64,000 nucleotides of DNA from Chitinophaga hostae (GTDB taxonomy: Bacteria; Bacteroidota; Bacteroidia; Chitinophagales; Chitinophagaceae), in contig NZ_JAGTXB010000013.1 of assembly GCF_018224885.1 (NCBI RefSeq), forward strand, positions 124,001-188,000. Direction: 5' to 3'. This document shows positions 1-8,319 of this stretch, in pieces. Under the pieces are notes generated by a model. The model was not told the DNA's origin. It made no database searches and saw only the letters and a program-made list of their open reading frames with translations. The position numbers and the translations under genes were made by a program. Positions within the stretch are counted from its first letter, which is position 1, and every line of letters starts with the position of its first letter.

Positions 1-600
1 TTGATACTGTCCGGCCAGGTAACGGTCGTATGGCGCGCCGGCAGAAATCAGTGTTCTCTCGAATTGGGCCAATGCTTGTATGATCTGTTGTCCGCTGATG
101 CTGTCGTTGCCAAAGGCGGCACGGAAAAGTCCCGGATATAGGGTGGAATGTTTTAATTTTTGTGCCGATGTTTCCAGGGACTGTCCCATTTCATGTGGGG
201 CGGTGAGTGGCGTAAGCACCTGTTGCTCCAGGCTGCCCGCCCTGCCATCCCAGAAAAAATTCCTCACCCATAACAGGTTGGCGAGCGACATGGCATTACG
301 GTCTGTAGGCACCTGGTCAACCCCGGTGCTAAAAGTTTTGCCGTCTGTAAATGCCAGCCGCTGCTGATGACAACTACCACAGGAAATTTTGTTACCGGCA
401 GAAAGCCGTGTTTCGTAGAACAGTAAACGTCCCAGGTAAACGCCTTCCCGCGTGAGCGGATTGTTGGCCGGTATATTGATCCGGTTACCAAAATATGCCG
501 GGTATTCAGGCGTGAACGGCGTTGTTGTATAAGCCATCCGGCTACCCCGGAAGGGGAGAGCCGCTAGTCCAAGTAAAATAATGTACCCGCATTTATTCAT
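1..600 (-). CDS. MauG/di-heme cytochrome c peroxidase-like protein (C-terminus beyond left edge)
   Basis: Reading the minus strand from an ATG at 600 gives 200 uninterrupted codons that run off the left edge. A short hydrophobic N-terminus (residues 5-16) suggests export to the periplasm. The family motifs are clear: a c-type heme site CGSCH at residues 74-78, LAFTDGKTFSTGV just after it, and NFFWDGR near residue 97. Di-heme peroxidases carry a second CxxCH site, which should lie outside the window. Members reduce hydrogen peroxide or, in the MauG/MbnH branch, oxidise a partner protein. The gene starts 4 nt after the stop of the TonB-dependent receptor, so the two are almost certainly co-transcribed. 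That pairing recalls MbnH/MbnP-type metal-uptake clusters, but no MbnP-like gene is visible here. The family call is firm; the subfamily is open. Confidence 0.85.
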   Translation of the reverse strand, partial: MNKCGYIILLGLAALPFRGSRMAYTTTPFTPEYPAYFGNRINIPANNPLTREGVYLGRLLFYETRLSAGNKISCGSCHQQRLAFTDGKTFSTGVDQVPTDRNAMSLANLLWVRNFFWDGRAGSLEQQVLTPLTAPHEMGQSLETSAQKLKHSTLYPGLFRAAFGNDSISGQQIIQALAQFERTLISAGAPYDRYLAGQYQ

Positions 601-604
601 CTCA

Positions 605-2605
605 CTAAAAATAGGAATAATTGAAGAGCGCTTTTGCAAAATAGTTTCTGCCCTGTTCCGGATAGCCTTCCGTGAGCATATAATTTTTATCAAAGATATT
701 ATTAACGCCGCCCTGCACCTTCAGCCAGGAAGTGATCTTTATCAGTGCGCCGGCATTCAGCAGGAAAAAGCCGGGTGCCTGCGTGCCATAGCTGGTGCTA
801 TACCTGGCTGCATCGTACTCTCCGTTCAGCAGGAAATCAAACCGCGAAATATTATACTGCAGCCAGCCCACCGTTTTATGCTCTGGTACATCCGTAAAAT
901 GAAGATTAGGATTGTCGAGGTTTTTTCGCCTGATAAAGGTATAGTTGGCGCCCGCTGTAAAGTTAACGGCTACACGCCAGGTAATTGCGGCTTCTGCTCC
1001 GTAATAGGCCGCCCTGCCTTTGTTTTGTGATTGCGACAGCCATTGGTGTTTTGCCGTATCATACACTACATTGCTCACATTCTGGATAACGTTGTGGATA
1101 CGGTTATAAAATACCGATCCATCCAGCGTCACATTTTTGATCCGTGTATCGTTATACTGCAGCGCAAAATTCAAAGTATTTTCCGGTTGCAGGCCAGGGT
1201 TGGGAATAGCCGTTCCCAGTTTATAAGAGTAACGGTCTTTGATGGTCGCGAACCGCGTCATACGATCGGCGGAAAAAGTAAGTAAGCGTCCGCTGATAAA
1301 AACATACATGAGCTTAACCTGTGCGTTCACCGCATGGCTGTTGTTCGAAGGAAAATCGGTGATGGTTTTTGTTTGACTGTTATAATTTTGCGCTTCCAGG
1401 CTTTGGCGGTAATTAAACGCTGCGCCACCCTGCAGCGTCCAGTGTTCATTAAACGTATGCTGATCAGTAATACCGGCGGAGAAATTATTATCGGCCGATC
1501 TTCTTTCAGGTTCTCCTTCATTATGCTCCCGGTGTACATCCTGTTTGAAATGTACCGATGCTTTTAAAAGGTTGGCGGCAGATAGCGTTTGCCCGTATTC
1601 GATATTGCCGCCAAACGTATAGTCGTTGTAGTAACTGCTGAAGGCATATGGTTTTTTCTGTGTCGTATAACTGGCGTCATCAAAGCTCTTTAACAGGTTT
1701 ACAAAACGATCGTAGAACAGCCTGGTTTTGAGGCTGCTCTTTGCCGTCAGACTGCTGTTGGAGAGAACGTAAATACTTTCTTTGTTCCATTTGGGCCATT
1801 GCCAGTAACGCGGGCTTTTGTACTGCGAATTCAGTGTATCCGTTCCCGTATATACCGGCGATCCTTTGCTGCCTTCCTGGTGAACGTAGCCGACGGCCAG
1901 CTCATTTTTATCGTTTGGCGTGTAACCAAGTTTGAATCCATATCGCCAGTCGTTATTATAGGAATTTTCCCGCTGGTGTCCATCTTCTGTTTTGGTAGAT
2001 GTGAATTGGTTGGAGAGGTTATAATAATCGCGCTGGTAGCGGGACAGGTCGGCCTGCAGGTAGAATTTTTTCATGCGGCTGCCGATGTTGATGGCTTCTT
2101 CATGGCCACCGGTGAGCCAGCCGGCAGTGGCATTGATATCCAGTTTGTGTATCGGTTTGGAAGAAATGAGATTGATAACACCGCCCATGGTGTTGGGACC
2201 ATACAGTACAGAGGCGCCACCTTTTTCCACTGTTATTTTAGAGAGATTGAAAGTGGTAAAACGGGCGAGATCCACATACCCGTCATAGGGCACATATACC
2301 GGCACGCCATCGATGAATACAGGTGTTTGCCGGAGATCAAAACCGCGGAGATAGATCATGGATTCATTCCGCGGTCCTACGTTCGACTGGGTGATACCCG
2401 GCAACAGGTTAAGGGCCGTGGCGGCATTGAGGCGATGGAATTGCCTGATTTGTTCCATGGTTACTGTGCTGGCGGAATCGAACCGGTTGCCCCGGGCAAC
2501 AACTTCACCGAGAGAAAATATCCTGTTGCTGTCTTGTGCCGACTGTGCATGTACCTGTGTGATAACAGCCATCAGCAGGAGAATAGTCGTAAACGTCTTT
2601 TGCAT
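605..2605 (-). CDS. TonB-dependent outer-membrane receptor
   Basis: A 666-residue outer-membrane receptor with a signal peptide ending near VHAQ (about residue 21). A plug domain follows at roughly residues 40-150, with the typical stretches YLRGFD, VFIDGVPVYVPYDG and ITVEKGGASVLYGPNTMGG. The rest is a beta-barrel ending in an aromatic residue (NYSYF). It lacks the carboxypeptidase-like and STN domains of SusC proteins, so it belongs to the classical siderophore, metal or vitamin receptors driven by TonB-ExbBD. It is the first gene of an operon with the peroxidase-like gene, which suggests uptake of a metal or metal complex, though the substrate cannot be read from sequence. The ATG at 2605 opens directly into the signal peptide. 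Confidence 0.9.
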   Translation of the reverse strand: MQKTFTTILLLMAVITQVHAQSAQDSNRIFSLGEVVARGNRFDSASTVTMEQIRQFHRLNAATALNLLPGITQSNVGPRNESMIYLRGFDLRQTPVFIDGVPVYVPYDGYVDLARFTTFNLSKITVEKGGASVLYGPNTMGGVINLISSKPIHKLDINATAGWLTGGHEEAINIGSRMKKFYLQADLSRYQRDYYNLSNQFTSTKTEDGHQRENSYNNDWRYGFKLGYTPNDKNELAVGYVHQEGSKGSPVYTGTDTLNSQYKSPRYWQWPKWNKESIYVLSNSSLTAKSSLKTRLFYDRFVNLLKSFDDASYTTQKKPYAFSSYYNDYTFGGNIEYGQTLSAANLLKASVHFKQDVHREHNEGEPERRSADNNFSAGITDQHTFNEHWTLQGGAAFNYRQSLEAQNYNSQTKTITDFPSNNSHAVNAQVKLMYVFISGRLLTFSADRMTRFATIKDRYSYKLGTAIPNPGLQPENTLNFALQYNDTRIKNVTLDGSVFYNRIHNVIQNVSNVVYDTAKHQWLSQSQNKGRAAYYGAEAAITWRVAVNFTAGANYTFIRRKNLDNPNLHFTDVPEHKTVGWLQYNISRFDFLLNGEYDAARYSTSYGTQAPGFFLLNAGALIKITSWLKVQGGVNNIFDKNYMLTEGYPEQGRNYFAKALFNYSYF

Positions 2606-2847
2606 GTAATTGTGGTTGATAATTTTCGTTATTCATTTTTTTGAATAACGATAGAAAAATGATAACAATTGTTGCGATAACAATAAAATAATGACAATAA
2701 AAGAGTTTGGAAAGTAGGGTGTATGAAATGCAATGATAGGGAGAAAATGGGGAAATTGCAACTATGGGTGTTGGAGAAAGATAATAATATGCGGAAATAA
2801 TGTCTGAAAAACACTTATTTTAACCGTTGGTTTAAACAAGAAATTCC

Positions 2848-4593
2848 ATGTTAAGAAACAAACCAGTACTCAGTTTCCTGCTATCGCTAACAGTACTCTC
2901 CGCATACGCACAGTCATCCGCTATACAACTTAATCAATGCGGTTTTTATCCGTACGCGCCTAAAATTGCCGTCGTTACTGTTCCTGTAACGGCTAACCGG
3001 TTTTACATTGTCCAGCAGCATGATACCGTTTTCCGGGGCATGCTTGGTAACGAGCAAAATTCTGCCTGGTCCGCCACAAAAACAAGGATCGCCGATTTTT
3101 CCGCCCTCACAAAACCGGGGCGTTACAAGGTGGTGGTACCTGGTGTCCCATCGTCATATGTGTTTACTATTGGCAACGATGTGCAACAGGCGGCCGGCAT
3201 CGCGAGTTTAAAAGGCTACTACTATCAGCGCACAGATATGCCGTTGGAAGAGCGCTTCGCGGGGCAGTGGCGCCGCGCCGCCGGACACCCGGATACCCGG
3301 GTACTGGTGCATGCAGGAGCGGCCAGCCCGTTGCGGCCGGCAGGTACGGTGATAGCAACACCCGGCGGCTGGTTTGATGCCGGCGACTATAATAAATACA
3401 TTGTCAATTCAGGTATTACCATGGGCACGCTGTTGTCGGCCTATGAAGATTTCCCCGGTTATTTTAAGCAACTGCCTACCAATATCCCGGAAAGTGCAGA
3501 CGCAATACCGGATATTCTCAATGAAGTGATCTATAACCTGCGCTGGATGCTCACCATGCAGGATCCTGCTGATGGAGGGGTGTACAATAAGTGCACCAAT
3601 GCTGCCTTCGATGGGATGGTGATGCCGGGGGTAACAAAAGCGCCACGGTATGTAGTGCAGAAAGGGACTGCTGCCACGCTGGATTTTGCCGCTGTAGCAG
3701 CCCAGGCAGCACGGGTGTTGAAAACATATGATGCTGAACTGGCCGATAGTTGCAGCCGGGCGGCCGTCAAAGCCTGGGGCTGGGCATTGCAGTTTCCCGC
3801 GTTGGCGTATAACCAGGATAGCCTGAATAAAGTATTTCAGCCGGCAATCACCACCGGCCCTTATGGCGATCGTTTCTTCCAGGACGAATGGTTATGGGCC
3901 GCAGCTGAACTATACCTCAGTACCCGCGATCCCCAATACCTCCAGGTAGTACAACAGCGTATAGGCGATCCGGTGAGTTTGCCCGCCTGGTCCAACGTAG
4001 GCATGCTGGCTTACTATTCCTTTCTGAGGAGCAAGGACCTGCCAACAGCGGCAGCCGGCATCGCCGGCCGGATGAAGCAGCGTTTACTGGCATTGGCCAA
4101 TGGTTACGTGGAAAAGGAAAGCACCAGCGCTTTCCGGACGGTAATGGGACAAACAGCCCGTGATTTCATATGGGGCAGTAACTCCGTGGCGGCCAACCAG
4201 GGTATTGTATTGCTGAATGCGTATATGCTTACCCGTGACCAAAAGTATATAAACGGGGCGTTAACCAACCTGGATTACCTGCTGGGCCGTAATGCCACGG
4301 GATATTGTTTTTTAACGGGCATCGGCAGCAAATCGCCGGTACATCCGCATCACCGGCCTTCGGTAGCGGATGGCATAGAAGCGCCGGTGCCGGGATTGCT
4401 GGTGGCAGGACCTAATCCGGGTATGCAGGATAAATGCCATTATGAGTTTACGGCCCCGGAAACAGCTTATGCAGACATTGATTGTGCCTATGCTTCCAAC
4501 GAAATAGCGATTAACTGGAATGCCCCGATGGTATACCTCGCTAATGGCATAGAAGCATTAAAACAACAGGCCGGCTACGTTCATACACGCTGA
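2848..4593 (+). CDS. Glycoside hydrolase family 9 endoglucanase
   Basis: A secreted 581-residue enzyme with a signal peptide ending around AYAQ (residue 22). An immunoglobulin-like CelD_N domain (about residues 23-110) precedes the (alpha/alpha)6 GH9 domain. The catalytic aspartates lie in GGWFDAGDYNKY (D177 and D180). The conserved HPHHRPS segment is at 499-505, and the catalytic acid is probably E552 in SNEIAINWNAP. GH9 enzymes cut beta-1,4-glucans such as cellulose or mixed-linkage glucan with inversion. No dockerin or carbohydrate-binding module is seen, and no SusC/SusD pair adjoins, so it looks like a stand-alone periplasmic or secreted glucanase. It diverges from the TonB receptor operon across a 242-nt AT-rich gap that presumably holds both promoters. 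Confidence 0.92.
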   Translation: MLRNKPVLSFLLSLTVLSAYAQSSAIQLNQCGFYPYAPKIAVVTVPVTANRFYIVQQHDTVFRGMLGNEQNSAWSATKTRIADFSALTKPGRYKVVVPGVPSSYVFTIGNDVQQAAGIASLKGYYYQRTDMPLEERFAGQWRRAAGHPDTRVLVHAGAASPLRPAGTVIATPGGWFDAGDYNKYIVNSGITMGTLLSAYEDFPGYFKQLPTNIPESADAIPDILNEVIYNLRWMLTMQDPADGGVYNKCTNAAFDGMVMPGVTKAPRYVVQKGTAATLDFAAVAAQAARVLKTYDAELADSCSRAAVKAWGWALQFPALAYNQDSLNKVFQPAITTGPYGDRFFQDEWLWAAAELYLSTRDPQYLQVVQQRIGDPVSLPAWSNVGMLAYYSFLRSKDLPTAAAGIAGRMKQRLLALANGYVEKESTSAFRTVMGQTARDFIWGSNSVAANQGIVLLNAYMLTRDQKYINGALTNLDYLLGRNATGYCFLTGIGSKSPVHPHHRPSVADGIEAPVPGLLVAGPNPGMQDKCHYEFTAPETAYADIDCAYASNEIAINWNAPMVYLANGIEALKQQAGYVHTR

Positions 4594-4739
4594 GCCATTT
4601 CACTTCTCGTATAGGAAGTTTGGTCAATATTTCCCGTTATAAACGGGGAATGAGGAAATTGTACGCCTTTACGGCAAAAATCTATTACCATATTCCGGGA
4701 ATTGATGCTTAAATTACAGGGGTATAAACCGATGCTTAG

Positions 4740-6245
4740 ATGAAACCTGGAAAAATAATCCCCGCCGCTATCACCATCTTCGGCGCCAAAGGGGATCTGA
4801 CAAAAAGAAAGCTGATTCCGGCACTTTATAACCTGTATACCGATAAACATCTGCCGCCCTTATTCACCATCTATTGTGTGGATTTCCTGGCGGAAGATGA
4901 AGCAGCCTTTAAACAGGATCTGCTGGCAGGTATTAACGAGTTTAGCCGGAACGGAAAGGCCGATGAGAAAGAATGGGAAGGATTTGCCAAAAACATTCAT
5001 TACCTGCAGGGTGATTTTCTGAAAACAGAAACTTATACCAATCTCAAAGATCAGCTGACGGCCTTTGAAAAAAAGCAGAAACAAAGCAGCACCCGCGTAT
5101 TTTATTTCGCAGTAGCTCCCCGCTTTATTGAAATCATCGCAGAAGGACTGTATAAACATGATCTTTGCAACCGCGATGGACTCGATCGTATTGTGGTGGA
5201 GAAACCTTTTGGTACAGACCTCGACAGCGCCAAAAAGTTAAATCGTTTCCTCGGAAAACGCTTTGCAGAAAAACAGATCTACCGTATCGACCATTACCTC
5301 GGTAAGGAAGCGGTACAAAATATTATGGCTTTCCGTTTTGCCAACTACGTATTTGAACCACTGTGGAATAAAAAATATATCGATCATATACAGATCAGCG
5401 TGGCAGAAGAAGTAGGCGTGGGCAAACGCGGCGGATACTACGATGGCAGCGGCGCCTTGCGCGATATGGTGCAAAACCATCTTTTACAGTTGCTGTGTAT
5501 TGTGGCCATGGACTCCCCCAAATTCTATAAATCTGAACTGATCCGCGATGCCAAAGTAAAAGTGCTGAAAGATATCAGGCAGTATACACCGGCACAGGTG
5601 TTGAAAAATGTGATCCGCGGGCAGTATACCGCGGGCAATGTACATGGCACACCGCGGCCTCCGTACCGGAAAGAAGAACATGTATTATCCACTTCCAATA
5701 CAGAAACCTTTGTAGCAGCAAGATTATTTATCGATAACGAACGCTGGAAAGGAGTGCCTTTCTTTTTGCGCACCGGTAAATCTATGCCTGTACAGTCTTC
5801 CGTGATTGTAATACAGTTTAAAGATTCTCCCCATAAAATTTTTAAAGATGATATCACGCCCAACAGGCTTATCATCAGTATACAACCGGAGCTGGAAATA
5901 AGTTTGTTGTTTGAAAGTAAAGTGCCGGGGCTGAAAATGAAACTGAAGCCCGTAGAAATGGACTTTACCTACCAGGAATCCTATACCGAAACAATCCCCG
6001 AAGCATACGAAGCATTGCTGCTCGATGTGCTGGATGGTAATCCTACTTTGTTTATGCGTGCCGACCAGGTGGAAGCTGCGTGGAAAGTGGTAATGCCGAT
6101 TGTGGATACCTGGAAAAAATATCCGGCCAAAGAACTGCATCTGTATAAAGCAGGTACCTGGGGACCTACCGCTGCAACCGTATTACTAAAACCTTATGCA
6201 AAAGATTGGTTCCGGTTATCGGCCAGGGAAGAGAGTATAAAGTAA
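4740..6245 (+). CDS. zwf: Glucose-6-phosphate 1-dehydrogenase
   Basis: A cytosolic enzyme of the oxidative pentose phosphate pathway that converts glucose 6-phosphate to 6-phosphogluconolactone with NADP or NAD. Its 501 residues are the usual length. The N-terminal dinucleotide-binding motif is GAKGDLTKRKL (15-25), the substrate signature is RIDHYLGKE (182-190), and the predicted catalytic histidine is H247 in RDMVQNH. Neither gnd nor pgl is adjacent, unlike many bacteria where these genes cluster. A 146-nt gap separates it from the GH9 gene, and a strong hairpin terminator follows directly, so it is likely monocistronic. Confidence 0.96.
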   Translation: MKPGKIIPAAITIFGAKGDLTKRKLIPALYNLYTDKHLPPLFTIYCVDFLAEDEAAFKQDLLAGINEFSRNGKADEKEWEGFAKNIHYLQGDFLKTETYTNLKDQLTAFEKKQKQSSTRVFYFAVAPRFIEIIAEGLYKHDLCNRDGLDRIVVEKPFGTDLDSAKKLNRFLGKRFAEKQIYRIDHYLGKEAVQNIMAFRFANYVFEPLWNKKYIDHIQISVAEEVGVGKRGGYYDGSGALRDMVQNHLLQLLCIVAMDSPKFYKSELIRDAKVKVLKDIRQYTPAQVLKNVIRGQYTAGNVHGTPRPPYRKEEHVLSTSNTETFVAARLFIDNERWKGVPFFLRTGKSMPVQSSVIVIQFKDSPHKIFKDDITPNRLIISIQPELEISLLFESKVPGLKMKLKPVEMDFTYQESYTETIPEAYEALLLDVLDGNPTLFMRADQVEAAWKVVMPIVDTWKKYPAKELHLYKAGTWGPTAATVLLKPYAKDWFRLSAREESIK

Positions 6246-6256
6246 ACGCATATACG

Positions 6257-6290
6257 AAAACGCCTCCGCACAAGGAGGCGTTTTTTTTTT
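6257..6290 (+). terminator. Rho-independent terminator after zwf
   Basis: An inverted repeat (AAAACGCCTCC at 6257-6267, GGAGGCGTTTT at 6274-6284) with a 6-nt loop is followed by a run of T to 6290. It starts 11 nt past the zwf stop codon. Confidence 0.95.
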
Positions 6291-6791
6291 GCTTTGAAAA
6301 CCATATGTTAACCGTTAGATCCGCCGGAATAGTGATCAGCAGCCAGATACGGTTGTAACTGCTTATCTGTCAATATTATTGTGTGTTCTACTTATCGAGA
6401 AAATAAATTTCCATTTAGGAATCTTATTTATTTATACTTTTATTTCATTGAGCGTAAACAACGACTTTTTGAGAGTACCCTATCACGAAAAAAAGGATTT
6501 TTGAATCAATTCCGCTATATGTTAACAAGCTAGTTTTTTACCCGAAACCTTGTGTTTGAGATTCTGTGTAACCCGAATTAAAAAGAGCATTTATTTTTTT
6601 TCAACCAATAACCGTATCAGTATTACTGCTGCATTGATGTGCTGTAAATCATGATTTTTTACGAACTGTCAACTTAAAACAAAGCCGTTTCCGCGTGTCT
6701 TGTTTTAACGGAATGCTGGATGCTATTCAGCTATCGATGCCGTATGGATACCTATGGAATTTGTATTCATATCTACCCAAAAATAATCCCC
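6291..6791. other. 501-nt AT-rich intergenic region upstream of the surface cassette
   Basis: No gene or RNA was recognised here. The stretch is clearly richer in A and T than the flanking genes and contains oligo-T and oligo-A runs. It must hold the promoter of the cassette starting at 6792, but I found no exact TAnnTTTG element. A longer reading frame from 6720 exists, but those extra 24 residues precede a good signal peptide and are probably untranslated. Confidence 0.5.
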
Positions 6792-8291
6792 ATGTTAACA
6801 TCTCTATGCGCTATTTCATTACGGCGTTATAAAGGTTGCCTGCTGCTGGTATGGATGGCTGTTTGCAGTCATGCCGCAAGAGCACAGGAAACAAATGCCG
6901 GCTTTCCGAAAGACAGTGCGGCAACGGTGAATGCTCCTCCTGTTCCCTCAAAACTGGCTGCTCAATCTTTAAGAAAATGGTCCGCTTACAAAGCGCAGCT
7001 GATGCGGCGATCCGGGAAACAACTGAATGCCATCAAGAAAACAGATCTCGACATCTACCGGAAATTGTTTGCCTTCGACAGCATCGCTGCAAAGAATCTC
7101 TACCCGGAAGGGCTTGAAAAAATGTATGACGACAAGATTGCCGGTATTAAATCGAAATCTTCCACTGCCCTCAATTCCGTGACGGGAGCGTATCAGCCTT
7201 ATGTAGATAGTTTACGTGGCATCCTGTCTTTTGCCGACAAATACAAGCTGGGGGGCGCCGCTGGTAAAGTAAAGGAGTCACTGGCAAGTATCAACGAACT
7301 GCAGGGAAAACTCCACGAGGCCGACCAGGTCAAAGAGTTTATACAACAACGGAAAGCGATGATCAAGGAATATTTATCGCAATACAAATCACTGCCCTCG
7401 GGCTTAAAGGATTCGTACGATAAATTAAACAAGGATCTCTACTATTATTCCGCACAACTGAGGGAGTATAAGGAGTCATTAAATGATCCCGATAAAATGC
7501 TGAAGAAAACGCTGGCGCTGATGAATAAGGTGCCTGCTTTCAAAAGCTTCATGGAAAAGAATTCCATGCTGTCGGAATTATTTGGCGGCTCTGCTGGAGC
7601 AGAGAGTGTGCTGAGAGGCAGCGCCGACCTGGTAACGCGGGAACAGATACAATCGCGCATACAGACACAGCTCACCGGCGGAGGCGCCAGCGCTGCCGGC
7701 GCCCTGTCGCAGCAACTGAGAGCCGCCCGTCAGCAGGTAGATAACCTGCAATCGAAGGTGATGGCTAACGGGCAGGAAGGAGGAAACGTAGATCTTCCCG
7801 ATGGCTACACTCCCAATAACCTGAAAAAGAAAACACTGTGGCAACGGCTGGAGTATAGCTGGAACCTCCAGAATTTACCGGCTACCAATGTATTGCCGGT
7901 AATATCAGCGCTTGGTCTCAGCGCCGGATACAAAATTTCAGAAAATGCTGTAGCCGGTATTGGCGCTGCTTACCAGCTCGGATTGGGTAAAGGTATCAAT
8001 GAACTGAAATTAAGCAACCAGGGCGTAGGACTGAGAACGTTCTTTGATATGAAACTGAAAAATACTTTCTGGCTGAGTGCTGCCGCAGAAGAAAACTATA
8101 TGCATGAATTTTCAAAAATAGAGGAGATCCGGCATTTGCAACACTGGCAAAAGAGTGCGTTAATCGGCATAATGAAGAAGACAAAGATCGGCAAGCAAAC
8201 GAACAGTATACAGGTACTCTTTGATGTACTGGCCAGCCAGCAGGTTCCCAGAGGCCAGCTTTTGAAAATCCGTCTCGCACATAAATTATAA
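6792..8291 (+). CDS. Exported coiled-coil protein with C-terminal barrel-like region, first gene of RHS cassette
   Basis: No family recognised. The ATG at 6792 was chosen because it places a basic segment and a hydrophobic core (GCLLLVWMAVCSHAARAQ) at the N-terminus as a signal peptide; the in-frame ATG at 6720 would bury it. The 499-residue product has a long charged, helix-rich middle (about residues 40-230, many K, E, Q, L) likely to form coiled coils. A Gly/Ala/Ser-rich linker follows, then about 150 C-terminal residues with alternating polar and hydrophobic residues (such as LGLSAGYKISENAVAGIG) that look like outer-membrane beta-strands. The gene is 28 nt upstream of the DUF5977 gene and probably heads the same operon. 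It may anchor or help export the two giant proteins downstream, but this is inferred only from gene order. Confidence 0.6.
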   Translation: MLTSLCAISLRRYKGCLLLVWMAVCSHAARAQETNAGFPKDSAATVNAPPVPSKLAAQSLRKWSAYKAQLMRRSGKQLNAIKKTDLDIYRKLFAFDSIAAKNLYPEGLEKMYDDKIAGIKSKSSTALNSVTGAYQPYVDSLRGILSFADKYKLGGAAGKVKESLASINELQGKLHEADQVKEFIQQRKAMIKEYLSQYKSLPSGLKDSYDKLNKDLYYYSAQLREYKESLNDPDKMLKKTLALMNKVPAFKSFMEKNSMLSELFGGSAGAESVLRGSADLVTREQIQSRIQTQLTGGGASAAGALSQQLRAARQQVDNLQSKVMANGQEGGNVDLPDGYTPNNLKKKTLWQRLEYSWNLQNLPATNVLPVISALGLSAGYKISENAVAGIGAAYQLGLGKGINELKLSNQGVGLRTFFDMKLKNTFWLSAAAEENYMHEFSKIEEIRHLQHWQKSALIGIMKKTKIGKQTNSIQVLFDVLASQQVPRGQLLKIRLAHKL

Positions 8292-8319
8292 AACCCTTCC
8301 CTTTAAACATTCAATAGCA

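Noticed and set aside
1799-2644. Open frame of 281 codons on the plus strand
   Set aside because: It lies antisense inside the TonB receptor gene; the translation has no domain, signal or codon pattern of a real gene.
4640-4660. Small stem after the GH9 gene as a terminator
   Set aside because: The stem is about 6 bp and there is no T-run; too weak to call.
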